A DNA stretch of 64,000 nt, taken from Myroides phaeus. GTDB lineage: Bacteria; Bacteroidota; Bacteroidia; Flavobacteriales; Flavobacteriaceae. The DNA lies in contig NZ_CP047050.1 in NCBI RefSeq assembly GCF_009799805.1, positions 2,432,001 to 2,496,000 on the forward strand, written 5' to 3'. The first letter of the stretch is position 1. Each line of letters opens with the position of its first letter. Position numbers and translations under genes: made by a program. Of this stretch, positions 9,469 through 16,764 are shown one piece after another. The notes below the pieces were generated by a model, which saw nothing but the letters and a program-made list of their open reading frames with translations, did not search any database and had not been told where the DNA came from.

Positions 9469-10047
9469 ATGAGTAGCAAAAATTACATATTAGAAAAGAT
9501 AACAAGAAACATACAGAAAAGACATGATAGACCCGTTGTGAAATTGGATGCTATCACTTTTGATAACTTGTTGACACAGTTTGTTGAGATTTCTCAAGCT
9601 GTTGGTGGACACGCTGTAGTTTTAGAAGAAGGACAAGATATCAATGCTGTTATTCGTGACTTATATCCGGATGCAAAGGAGATTTCTTCTGCTTTAAAGG
9701 ATATTACATTGAGTACTTTAGATCCTAATTCAGTAGCAGAGGCAACTGATTTAAAGGATGTAGACTTAGCAATAATCGAAGGAGAGTTAGGTGTAGCTGA
9801 GAATGGTTGTATCTGGATTCCTCAAGAGATTAAGCACAAAGCATTGTATTTTATCACACAATACTTAGTTATCGTTTTAGATAAGAATAAGATTGTCAAT
9901 AATATGCACGAGGCTTATGCTAAGATTGGAACAAATGATAAAGGGTTTGGAGTGTTTATTTCAGGACCTTCTAAAACAGCTGATATTGAACAAGCTTTAG
10001 TAGTGGGAGCCCACGGACCTAAAGGGTTAACAGTTATTTTAAAATAA
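9469..10047 (+). CDS. lutC: Lactate utilisation protein C (LUD domain)
   Basis: A 192-residue LUD-domain protein, the third subunit of LutABC. The family signature VAENGCIWIP lies near residues 106-115, and GVFISGPSKTADIEQ with a terminal VVGAHGPKGLTVIL closes the domain, as in LutC of Bacillus. The frame runs open upstream to 9385 inside lutB; I chose the ATG at 9469 because it directly follows the lutB stop and starts the conserved region. It is the last gene of the operon, which ends at the hairpin 10083-10113. Confidence 0.93.
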   Translation: MSSKNYILEKITRNIQKRHDRPVVKLDAITFDNLLTQFVEISQAVGGHAVVLEEGQDINAVIRDLYPDAKEISSALKDITLSTLDPNSVAEATDLKDVDLAIIEGELGVAENGCIWIPQEIKHKALYFITQYLVIVLDKNKIVNNMHEAYAKIGTNDKGFGVFISGPSKTADIEQALVVGAHGPKGLTVILK

Positions 10048-10082
10048 TTAAGAAAAGTTTAATATTGCTTAGAATATAAAGA

Positions 10083-10113
10083 AAAAGAGACGTATAATTG
10101 CGTCTCTTTTTTT
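10083..10113 (+). terminator. Terminator of the lut operon
   Basis: A 10-bp inverted repeat (AAAAGAGACG 10083-10092 and its complement 10101-10110) followed by a T-run; it lies 35 bp after lutC. Confidence 0.85.
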
Positions 10114-10133
10114 ATACCTAAAAACCAAGCAAT

Positions 10134-10883
10134 ATGAGATACCTATCTATCTTATTTATTAGTGCATTATTATGCAGTTGTTCTACTGCTGTTAGAACAA
10201 AAGTGTCTGGAACGAACCACAATCCGTTGGCAGATTCTACCAAAGTTTACATCGTAGAGAATGTTCGCCAATTGCCAGAAGCGACAGAATTGGTGGGAAC
10301 AGTCAAAATTGGCGATTCTGGATTTACAACTCGTTGTGATTATGAAACTGTGATAACAGATTTTGAGAATGCAGCGCGTAAAGTAGGGGCCAATATTATA
10401 ATGGTAACAGAGGTAAAGACACCTACTTCAATGGGGAGTACTTGTTATAGAATACAAGGAAAAGCTTTTCGTAATTTGAATACAGAACACTTAAAAGATC
10501 TGCGTTTCAGTGATTCTAATGTGTATGCTAAGAAAATAGAAGGAGATCCAGATTATGCGATTGTTCACTTTTACAGACCAACAGGTGGTCCTGGTCATTT
10601 GTTAGGATACAAAGTAAAAGATGAAAAAAGTCAAAATATTGGAAGAATGCGTACAGGTGAAACTTTTAGTTACAAAACAACAACGTACGGTGATAGAATA
10701 TTTAAAGGTAGTTTAGAAACAACAGAAGAAGTAAAGCTTACTTTAGAAAAAGGTCACGAGTACTATGTTAAGTGTAGTGTAGGTTTTGGAATTATGTTAG
10801 GACGCCCTATTATCAAGCAGATGCGTGTTGACATTGGTAAAGAAGAATTTAAAATCTTGTATCAAAAACAGAAAAGTAAATAG
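10134..10883 (+). CDS. Predicted lipoprotein, function unknown
   Basis: A 249-residue protein with a lipoprotein signal (LLCSC, lipidated Cys near residue 16). Residues 30-115 contain the pattern NVRQLPEATELVGTVKIGDSG and an alternating hydrophobic segment ENAARKVGANIIMVTEVK, reminiscent of small alpha/beta envelope domains that handle heavy metals or misfolding; the resemblance is weak. Residues 140-245 form a second, beta-rich domain with a Gly-Pro-Gly-rich loop. It stands alone between the lut terminator and a hairpin shared with the rlmD gene. No function is assigned. Confidence 0.72.
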   Translation: MRYLSILFISALLCSCSTAVRTKVSGTNHNPLADSTKVYIVENVRQLPEATELVGTVKIGDSGFTTRCDYETVITDFENAARKVGANIIMVTEVKTPTSMGSTCYRIQGKAFRNLNTEHLKDLRFSDSNVYAKKIEGDPDYAIVHFYRPTGGPGHLLGYKVKDEKSQNIGRMRTGETFSYKTTTYGDRIFKGSLETTEEVKLTLEKGHEYYVKCSVGFGIMLGRPIIKQMRVDIGKEEFKILYQKQKSK

Positions 10884-10898
10884 CGAATTAAACGCAAT

Positions 10899-10934
10899 AA
10901 AAAAGCCCTTGTATTTAATACAAGGGCTTTTTTT
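10899..10934. terminator. Bidirectional terminator
   Basis: A 16-bp inverted repeat with core AAAAGCCCTTGTAT (left arm 10899-10914, right arm 10918-10933), flanked by an A-run and a T-run, between converging genes. Confidence 0.88.
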
Positions 10935-10941
10935 TAGAATA

Positions 10942-12354
10942 TTATTTTAATTCAAGTAATACTACGTTTTCAACGTGGTGTGTCTGTGGGAACATATCCA
11001 CCGGTCTTACTTTAATTACTTTGTATTTTTCATCCATTAAAGCTAAGTCACGTGCTTGTGTTGCAGAGTTACAACTTACGTAAACTACGCGTTTAGGAGC
11101 AATCTTTAAGATCATTTCTACTACATCTTTGTGCATTCCATCACGAGGAGGGTCAGTGATAATTACATCAGGATGCCCGTGTGTACCGATAAACTCATCG
11201 TTAAACACATTCTTCATATCTCCTACAAAGAAATCACAGTTTGTAATATTATTGCGCTCAGCGTTTAATTTAGCATCCTCAATAGCTTCAGGAACTGCCT
11301 CAACACCGATTACTTTTTTAGCTGCTTTAGAAACGAACTGAGCAATAGTTCCTGTACCTGTGTAAAGGTCATATACTAACTCATTTCCTGTTAATCCAGC
11401 GTAATCTCTTGTAATTTTGTATAATTCGTAAGCTTGAGCAGAGTTTGTTTGGTAGAACGATTTAGCATTGATGCTAAATTTAAGTCCTTCCATCTCTTCT
11501 AAGATATAATCACGTCCTTTGTATAATACTACATCTTGATCGTAGATTGTATCGTTTGCTTTTCCGTTTACAACATATTGTAATGAAGTAATCATTGGGA
11601 AACGCTCAGCTAAGAAGTTAAGTAATAACTCTCTCTTTTCTTGATCTTCGTGGAAGAATTGGATTAATACCATTACTTCTCCAGTAGATGCAGTACGAAT
11701 CATTAATGTACGCAATAAACCTTCTTGTTCACGAGGATTAAAGAATGAAAGCCCATTCTCATTAGCAAATCTTCTGATTTCGTTACGAATTTCGTTAGAA
11801 GGGTCTTCTTGTAAATGACATTTCTTGATATCTAAGATTTTATCCCACATTTTAGGGATGTGGAATCCAAGAGCATTCTCTTTACCCATTTCTTCTCCAC
11901 TTGCTACTTCTTCTGGTGTTAACCAACGAGCATTAGAGAAAGAGAACTCCATTTTATTTCTGTAAAATAAAGTTTCTTCAGAACCTAAAATAGGCTCGAA
12001 TTCAGGTAATTCAATTTTACCAATACGCTTCAAGTTGTTAAAAACCTCTTGGTTTTTGTAAAACAACTGTTGGCTGTATTTCATATTTTGCCATTTACAT
12101 CCACCACAAGCTCCGAAGTGCTCACAAACGGCGTCAATTCTGTGTTCAGAAAATTTATGGATCTTGATAGCACGACCTTCATAATACGCTTTGCGTTTTT
12201 TTACAGTTTGCACATCTACCACATCTCCCGGAACTACGTTAGGAATAAATATTACTTTCCCATCTGGAGCTTTAGCTACCGAAACGCCTTTTGCACCTGC
12301 ATCAAGGACTTCTACGTTTTCGAATACGATTCTTTCTGTTCTTTTTCTTGTCAT
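10942..12354 (-). CDS. rlmD: 23S rRNA (uracil-5-)-methyltransferase RlmD
   Basis: A 470-residue SAM-dependent enzyme that methylates C5 of a uracil in 23S rRNA (U1939 in E. coli). Domain order is an N-terminal TRAM domain (about residues 5-65), an iron-sulphur site with C77, C83, C86 and C179, a central RNA-binding part, and the methyltransferase domain with SAM motif YTGTGT (331-336), TDPPRDGM (400-407) and the catalytic Cys C428 in VSCNS. The length suits the RumA/TrmA family. Orthologues in flavobacteria are often the only TrmA-family enzyme, so action at more than one site (U747 as well) is possible. It is transcribed alone towards the hairpin 10899-10934. Confidence 0.93.
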   Translation of the reverse strand: MTRKRTERIVFENVEVLDAGAKGVSVAKAPDGKVIFIPNVVPGDVVDVQTVKKRKAYYEGRAIKIHKFSEHRIDAVCEHFGACGGCKWQNMKYSQQLFYKNQEVFNNLKRIGKIELPEFEPILGSEETLFYRNKMEFSFSNARWLTPEEVASGEEMGKENALGFHIPKMWDKILDIKKCHLQEDPSNEIRNEIRRFANENGLSFFNPREQEGLLRTLMIRTASTGEVMVLIQFFHEDQEKRELLLNFLAERFPMITSLQYVVNGKANDTIYDQDVVLYKGRDYILEEMEGLKFSINAKSFYQTNSAQAYELYKITRDYAGLTGNELVYDLYTGTGTIAQFVSKAAKKVIGVEAVPEAIEDAKLNAERNNITNCDFFVGDMKNVFNDEFIGTHGHPDVIITDPPRDGMHKDVVEMILKIAPKRVVYVSCNSATQARDLALMDEKYKVIKVRPVDMFPQTHHVENVVLLELK

Positions 12355-12556
12355 GCCGCAAAAATAAACTTAATTTCAATTTGAAAATCATTTTTATTTG
12401 AATTTTGCTAATTAGGAAACATTCTAAAGAAGGAGAAGGTTTGTTGGCTCATTTATGTTTCAAATAGCAGGAATTAAAAAGTAGTTTAATTCTTTTAAGG
12501 CGCTGTATCAATTAGAATATATACTATTTTAGTACTTCGTAAAAAAACACACCACT

Positions 12557-13678
12557 ATGTCTTTAAAAAAGATTGTATTAGCCTTTTTTGTGCTCTTTAG
12601 TACTATGTCTTCTGCTCAAACAATTCGCTTGCCTTATACGGACGAATCGGGTTGGATGTTGGTTAATTTGACCGTAAATGATAAAGAGATGACTTTTCTG
12701 TTTGACACCGGTTGGGATGGTTTATCTATTCGCGGTAGTTTGTTAGATGGATATAAAAAAGCGGGGAGTATTGCTGCTGTTGATGCGAATAACGTATTAC
12801 AAGATGTGGCTAAAATGCGTGTAGATAGTTTAAAGGTTGGCAATTATGTTTTTCGCAATTTACCTTTTACAGACTTAGAGCAGTTTCCAATGCTGAAGGA
12901 TCCTATATTTGATTGTTATAAGATTGATGGTATTTTGGGAAATGTGATTTATAAAGATAAGGTATTGGAAATAGATCCAATTAAGAAGGAAATTATCTTG
13001 GAGGACTTTTCAAGGGCTTTAGAGTTGCGTATATTGAGTGATGACTTTATTCACGTAGCAAGTTTAAACGATCAAAATCCTACGCGTATAGTTATCCCTA
13101 TGGCTGTCGGAGGTATGTACCGTCCTTTTTTAGTGGATACGGGAGATAATGGGTATTTATCCGTATCACGAGATAGGGATATGGTGAAATACATTGAAAC
13201 GTTAGCTGTCAAAAGTTTTCTAAGCTATGGAAGTGTAGGTGCATTTGGGTTGAATAAGGGCTTAGCAAAGACACAGATAAGTGTAAATGGTAGGGTCCAG
13301 CTTGCTGATCGTATACTTAACGAACAGGAATTAGCTTTTAGCCCTTCAGAAGGTATATATCAAATAGGAGTGGAGTTCATAAAACAGTTTCATATGATTT
13401 ATATGGCCGATTTACAACTATTATTTTTAAAACAAGTTAGAAGATACGAGGGAGAATCTAATTTGAATAAGTTTGGTTACGGAATTGCTTATCAAGAAGG
13501 GAAGTATATTATAGCGGCTATCAGTGAGAATGAAAAGGTATTGAAGATTGGTGATGAAGTTATAACAATTGATGGTGTAGCAATAAGTGAGATATGTGGT
13601 TATAGAAAGTATTTTCAGATAGCAAAAGATACTCCTAAGTTAGGACTGAAAAGAGGGAAAAAAGAATTTGAATATTGA
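12557..13678 (+). CDS. Secreted aspartyl-protease-like protein with PDZ-like end
   Basis: A 373-residue exported protein: signal peptide to about residue 20 (SSAQ), then two retropepsin-like halves. The first carries FDTGWDGLS with D50, the second VDTGDNGYLS with D194. Retropepsins usually have one Asp-Thr-Gly per chain and dimerise; two such motifs in one chain suggest an internal pseudo-dimer as in pepsin-like enzymes. Residues 310-350 (KVLKIGDEVITIDG) look like a PDZ domain, common at the C-terminus of Bacteroidota aspartyl proteases. It is likely periplasmic or outer-membrane associated. Substrate unknown. Single gene followed by its own terminator. Confidence 0.8.
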   Translation: MSLKKIVLAFFVLFSTMSSAQTIRLPYTDESGWMLVNLTVNDKEMTFLFDTGWDGLSIRGSLLDGYKKAGSIAAVDANNVLQDVAKMRVDSLKVGNYVFRNLPFTDLEQFPMLKDPIFDCYKIDGILGNVIYKDKVLEIDPIKKEIILEDFSRALELRILSDDFIHVASLNDQNPTRIVIPMAVGGMYRPFLVDTGDNGYLSVSRDRDMVKYIETLAVKSFLSYGSVGAFGLNKGLAKTQISVNGRVQLADRILNEQELAFSPSEGIYQIGVEFIKQFHMIYMADLQLLFLKQVRRYEGESNLNKFGYGIAYQEGKYIIAAISENEKVLKIGDEVITIDGVAISEICGYRKYFQIAKDTPKLGLKRGKKEFEY

Positions 13679-13701
13679 TATAAAATAATGTAAAACTATT
13701 T

Positions 13702-13744
13702 AAAGCTCAGAATTGATTAATATGATTAATTCTGGGCTTTTTTT
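13702..13744 (+). terminator. Terminator
   Basis: Stem AAAGCTCAGAATT (13702-13714) pairing with AATTCTGGGCTTT (13728-13740), one G-U pair, followed by a T-run. Confidence 0.8.
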
Positions 13745-14034
13745 ATATTTTACAGCAATACAGATATTGGCTAAATATTAAAGGAGTCTTCTTTTAAACA
13801 TCCTTCGGAAAAAGTCGTGCATTGTTCGGAAAACGAGCCTCTTTTACGAAGGACTCCCGAACAAGTCTCGAATCGTTTCCGAACAAGGTGCGTTTGAAAT
13901 AGCGATATATTTTATGTGAAGTAGTACAGAAAGCATTATCAATATACAATAGAATGGCTTTCTATATAAAGAAAGTTATTTTCAATTGAAAAAGAAATAG
14001 ACTGATTCTCTTCAATTAATAACGTAACAAATAT
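13745..14034. other. Non-coding stretch 3' of the tRNA-Tyr array
   Basis: No convincing reading frame. The right-hand part is AT-rich. The left-hand part (13801-13903) is clearly richer in CG dinucleotides and holds repeated TTCGG/CCGAA words; it contains the repeat annotated at 13823-13903. Confidence 0.6.
13823..13903 (-). repeat. tRNA-array downstream element, copy 1
   Basis: Read on the minus strand (the tRNA-Tyr sense), the segment has GCTATTT (13897-13903), six bases, CACCTTGTTCG (13880-13890), and GTTTTCCGAACA (13823-13834). The same three blocks with exactly the same spacing occur at 46261-46341 on the plus strand, downstream of the tRNA-His array. The middle of the two copies is diverged. 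Within this copy TTGTTCGGAAAACGA (13822-13836) and TCGTTTCCGAACAA (13873-13886) form an inverted repeat with one base missing, so the RNA could fold. Seen directly; function unknown. Confidence 0.7.
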
Positions 14035-14067
14035 AAACAAAAAAAGCGACTAATAATAGTCGCTTTT
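14035..14067 (-). terminator. Terminator of the tRNA-Tyr array
   Basis: A perfect 10-bp stem AAAAGCGACT/AGTCGCTTTT (14042-14051 and 14058-14067). On the minus strand it is followed by a T-run and lies just beyond the last tRNA. Confidence 0.88.
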
Positions 14068-14071
14068 GTAG

Positions 14072-14152
14072 TGGGGAGAGCAGGATTCGAACCTGCGAAG
14101 GTTTCCCAACGGATTTACAGTCCGTCCTCGTTGGCCGCTTGAGTATCTCCCC
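14072..14152 (-). tRNA. tRNA-Tyr (GTA), copy 4 in transcription order
   Basis: A class II tRNA: acceptor stem GGGGAGA/TCTCCCC, anticodon loop CTGTAAA with GTA, long variable arm, T arm GCAGG-TTCGAAT-CCTGC, discriminator A. CCA is not encoded. It differs from the other copies by one base in the variable arm (GGGAAACC rather than GGGTAACC). Last gene of the array. Confidence 0.97.
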
Positions 14153-14201
14153 TCCGGTACCTTCTTATATCAATAATATTGTTGTTCTTTAAAAAACTTA
14201 G

Positions 14202-14282
14202 TGGGGAGAGCAGGATTCGAACCTGCGAAGGTTACCCAAAGGATTTACAGTCCGTCCTCGTTGGCCGCTTGAGTATCTCCCC
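14202..14282 (-). tRNA. tRNA-Tyr (GTA), copy 3 in transcription order, variant anticodon stem
   Basis: Same structure as its neighbours, but base 14240 is A where the other three copies have C. On the tRNA this changes G42 to U and turns the C28-G42 pair of the anticodon stem into a C-U mismatch. Anticodon and acceptor stem are intact. Confidence 0.95.
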
Positions 14283-14330
14283 TCCGGTATTATTATTTAA
14301 GTATATATTGTTATTCTATAAAGAATTTAG

Positions 14331-14411
14331 TGGGGAGAGCAGGATTCGAACCTGCGAAGGTTACCCAACGGATTTACAGTCCGTCCTCGTTGGCCGCTTG
14401 AGTATCTCCCC
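14331..14411 (-). tRNA. tRNA-Tyr (GTA), copy 2 in transcription order
   Basis: Class II tRNA-Tyr with anticodon GTA and intact stems; identical to the first-transcribed copy. Its 5' flank is TACCGGAG, as in the two following copies. Confidence 0.97.
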
Positions 14412-14461
14412 TCCGGTATTATTACTTAAATAATATAATATGTTTTTTAAAGAACGTTTGG

Positions 14462-14542
14462 TGGGGAGAGCAGGATTCGAACCTGCGAAGGTTACCCAAC
14501 GGATTTACAGTCCGTCCTCGTTGGCCGCTTGAGTATCTCCCC
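14462..14542 (-). tRNA. tRNA-Tyr (GTA), first in transcription order
   Basis: Class II tRNA-Tyr with anticodon GTA. First gene of the four-copy array (repeat period 129-131 bp), directly downstream of the promoter at 14579-14608. Its 5' flank lacks the CCGG block present before the other three, consistent with later tandem duplication of one unit. Confidence 0.97.
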
Positions 14543-14578
14543 ATAAGCATAATCGCTTATTGTTTGTTTTCAACGGTG

Positions 14579-14608
14579 CAAATATAGCGCTGTTTCCTTA
14601 ATCTGCAA
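14579..14608 (-). promoter_or_regulatory. Promoter of the tRNA-Tyr array
   Basis: On the minus strand: TTG (14606-14608), 19 bp, TATATTTG (14579-14586), then CACCGTT. This fits the Bacteroidota -33/-7 consensus. The box and downstream bases resemble the tRNA-His promoter at 45704-45733. The transcript would begin about 30 bp before the first tRNA. Confidence 0.82.
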
Positions 14609-14636
14609 GCGTTCTTTGTGTTTTTTTTTAACTTTT

Positions 14637-14687
14637 ATTTTCCTTGTACCTCTAACTGTTTGGTTCTAAAAAAAGTACAAGGAAAAT
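14637..14687. repeat. Inverted repeat downstream of kdsA
   Basis: Perfect 13-bp arms ATTTTCCTTGTAC (14637-14649) and complement (14675-14687), 25-nt loop. On the kdsA (minus) strand no T-run follows, so it is not a standard terminator for kdsA; it may protect the mRNA 3' end. Confidence 0.6.
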
Positions 14688-14703
14688 ATTTTTTAATTAT
14701 TTT

Positions 14704-15522
14704 TTAGAATTTGTTCACTGTTTGGCGAATTGCCACAAGTTTTTTCATTAAATCCTCGAAATAATCTAAGTGAAGCATATTCGCTCCGTCACTTTTTGCG
14801 TTAGCTGGATCAAAGTGTGTTTCTAAGAATAATCCATCAACACCTACTGCGATACCTGCTTTTGCTACAGTTTCGATTAAATCAGGACGTCCACCAGTTA
14901 CACCACAAGTTTGGTTTGGCTGTTGTAAAGAGTGTGTAATATCCAAAACAGTTGTAGCAAATTGCTTCATTGTTGGAATACCTCTGTAATCAACAATCAT
15001 ATCTTGGTATCCAAACATAGTACCTCTATCTGTAACCATCACACTCTCGTTTTGGCAATCAAGAACTTTTTGTACTGCGTGTTGCATACTTTCAGGACTC
15101 ATAAATTGACCTTTTTTCAAGTTTACTACTTTACCAGTGTTTGCTGCAGCTACAACTAAGTCAGTTTGTCTAACTAAGAAAGCAGGTATTTGTAAAACAT
15201 CAACGTATTCTGCCGCCATTGCAGCATCACTTTGTTCGTGGATATCCGTTACCGTTGGTACACCAAACTCTTTTCCTACTTTTTGAAGTATTTTAAGTGC
15301 TTTTTCATCACCAATACCTGTGAAGCTGTCAATACGAGATCTATTTGCTTTTTTAAAAGAACCTTTAAATACAAAAGGAATCTTTAAATCATCAGTTACT
15401 TTAATGATGCGCTCAGCAATTCTCATTGCCATTTCTTCTCCTTCAATAGCACAAGGTCCTGCTAAAAGGAAGAAGTTATCTGCGTCTGTATTTTTAATTA
15501 GGGGGATTTTATTAATGTCCAT
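14704..15522 (-). CDS. kdsA: 3-deoxy-8-phosphooctulonate synthase
   Basis: A 272-residue cytoplasmic enzyme that condenses phosphoenolpyruvate with arabinose-5-phosphate to give KDO-8-phosphate, the first committed step to the KDO of lipopolysaccharide. Family blocks are present: LLAGPCAIEG near residues 18-27, FKGSFKKANRSR (50-61), TDIHE, QIPAFLVRQTDL, VTDRGTMFGY and the C-terminal GLFLETHFDPANAKSDG. Length is normal. A TTG three codons upstream (15531) could also start the frame; the ATG at 15522 gives the usual MDINKIP-type start. It follows the DUF4199 gene by 26 bp and is probably co-transcribed with it. Confidence 0.96.
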   Translation of the reverse strand: MDINKIPLIKNTDADNFFLLAGPCAIEGEEMAMRIAERIIKVTDDLKIPFVFKGSFKKANRSRIDSFTGIGDEKALKILQKVGKEFGVPTVTDIHEQSDAAMAAEYVDVLQIPAFLVRQTDLVVAAANTGKVVNLKKGQFMSPESMQHAVQKVLDCQNESVMVTDRGTMFGYQDMIVDYRGIPTMKQFATTVLDITHSLQQPNQTCGVTGGRPDLIETVAKAGIAVGVDGLFLETHFDPANAKSDGANMLHLDYFEDLMKKLVAIRQTVNKF

Positions 15523-15548
15523 AATACTCAATGTTTATTATTAGTGTG

Positions 15549-16109
15549 TTACTTTTTCTTGTTTTTGTTCTTTTTTACTTTAACTACTTCTGCTCTGTTT
15601 GTAATTGTACGTTGTGCTTCAGGCGTCATATTCTTAGTTTGCAAGAAATATGAAACAATAGACACAATAATTACTCCAAATGAAAGGTTATTCGTTACTC
15701 CATTTCTCATAAATAAATCAAAAGAGGCACTTTTTTGAGCTTCTTCTAACGACATATTTGTTTGTGTTGTCAAAGCTTCCAAAAAGGTGTTCATAAAATT
15801 AGGAGAAACCTGATAGAAGGTAATGTATTGGATAAGAGGGAAGAAGAAGGTAATCATTACACAGATAACTAATCCAGACAAGAAAGCGCGTTGCCAAGAA
15901 ATAATACCGTTGTAAAACTCATACTTCTTTTGTCTAATTCCCAACCAATAAAATACAGTAAGTAAAATATTAAATAGTAACTCGAAAGCTACCTCATAAC
16001 GAATTTTCTCAATGCTGTGAAAACCAAGTGATTTAATGATAAACATCCAAATTAATGCTGCTAAAGTTGCAAGGGCAGCCCATTTAAACTCAATAGAGAA
16101 ATTCTTCAT
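15549..16109 (-). CDS. DUF4199 family membrane protein
   Basis: A 186-residue inner-membrane protein with four hydrophobic segments (about residues 8-27, 40-58, 72-92 and 140-158) and a Lys-rich C-terminus ending in repeated KNK. The order of spans and the polar loop of about 45 residues between spans 3 and 4 match DUF4199, a Bacteroidota family without known function. A -7 box TACTTTTG (minus strand, 16134-16141) lies about 25 bp upstream, with a weak -33. Its position just before kdsA suggests, but does not show, a role in envelope assembly. Confidence 0.82.
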   Translation of the reverse strand: MKNFSIEFKWAALATLAALIWMFIIKSLGFHSIEKIRYEVAFELLFNILLTVFYWLGIRQKKYEFYNGIISWQRAFLSGLVICVMITFFFPLIQYITFYQVSPNFMNTFLEALTTQTNMSLEEAQKSASFDLFMRNGVTNNLSFGVIIVSIVSYFLQTKNMTPEAQRTITNRAEVVKVKKNKNKKK

Positions 16110-16277
16110 TACTGTCTTTTAAAATTAATAGTTCAAAAGTAAAGTTTTTATTTAATAGCATAAAATATATTTTAGTTTGATATTTTTTACTAAGTTTAGG
16201 AGACTTATTTAATTCTTGGCAAGAAATATGCAGTTATTAGATTAAAAATATTGCAAACAACATTAAAACTATACTTT

Positions 16278-16763
16278 ATGAAAAAAATAATCCTAATTAG
16301 GCATGCAAAATCAAGCTGGGATACGATAACAGATGATTTAACACGACCGATTTCTAAGAGGGGGATTAAAGATGCACATCTTGTGTCTGATGTTTTAAAA
16401 GAACATTTACCTAATAAGTCGATTATTTGGACGAGTCCAGCTAAAAGGGCAAAGGAAACAGCAACTATATTTTGTCAAAATATGGATTTGAGTTTGGAAT
16501 GTGTTATAATTAGAGAAGGATTATACACTTTTGAGCACTCAAAGTTGCGTGAAGAGATCAAAAAATGTAAAAATGATCACGATGCGCTAATTCTTTTTGG
16601 CCATAATGATGCAATAACAAAATTTGTTAATAAATTTGGTAGCGAAACTTTTGATAATGTACCAACCTCAGGTGTTGTAGTGATAAATTTCGATACAGAT
16701 GATTGGGGTAGTATAGAATCAGGGGTTACAGAATTAACCATTTTCCCAAGAGATTTAAAATAG
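16278..16763 (+). CDS. SixA-like histidine phosphatase
   Basis: A 161-residue histidine phosphatase superfamily protein. The catalytic RHAKSSW motif starts at R8-H9, and the second conserved His is in FGHNDA near residue 110. SixA in E. coli removes phosphate from phosphohistidine in signalling proteins. The frame can start earlier at a TTG (16251), but the ATG at 16278 puts the catalytic motif at the usual distance from the N-terminus. The stop codon is 1 bp before ppk1, with ppx following, so the phosphatase is made together with polyphosphate enzymes; PPK1 works through a phosphohistidine, which makes it a possible partner. That link is inference. Confidence 0.88.
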   Translation: MKKIILIRHAKSSWDTITDDLTRPISKRGIKDAHLVSDVLKEHLPNKSIIWTSPAKRAKETATIFCQNMDLSLECVIIREGLYTFEHSKLREEIKKCKNDHDALILFGHNDAITKFVNKFGSETFDNVPTSGVVVINFDTDDWGSIESGVTELTIFPRDLK

Positions 16764-16764
16764 A

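Noticed and set aside
5788..10047. Lactate operon as part of a mobile island.
   Set aside because: No integrase, direct repeats or tRNA junction at its borders and its base composition looks like its neighbours; left only as a synteny question.
14179..14433. An 84-residue plus-strand reading frame with a repeated SRIRTCEGYP pattern.
   Set aside because: It is the antisense of two tRNA-Tyr genes; the repeat comes from the tRNA array. Not a protein.
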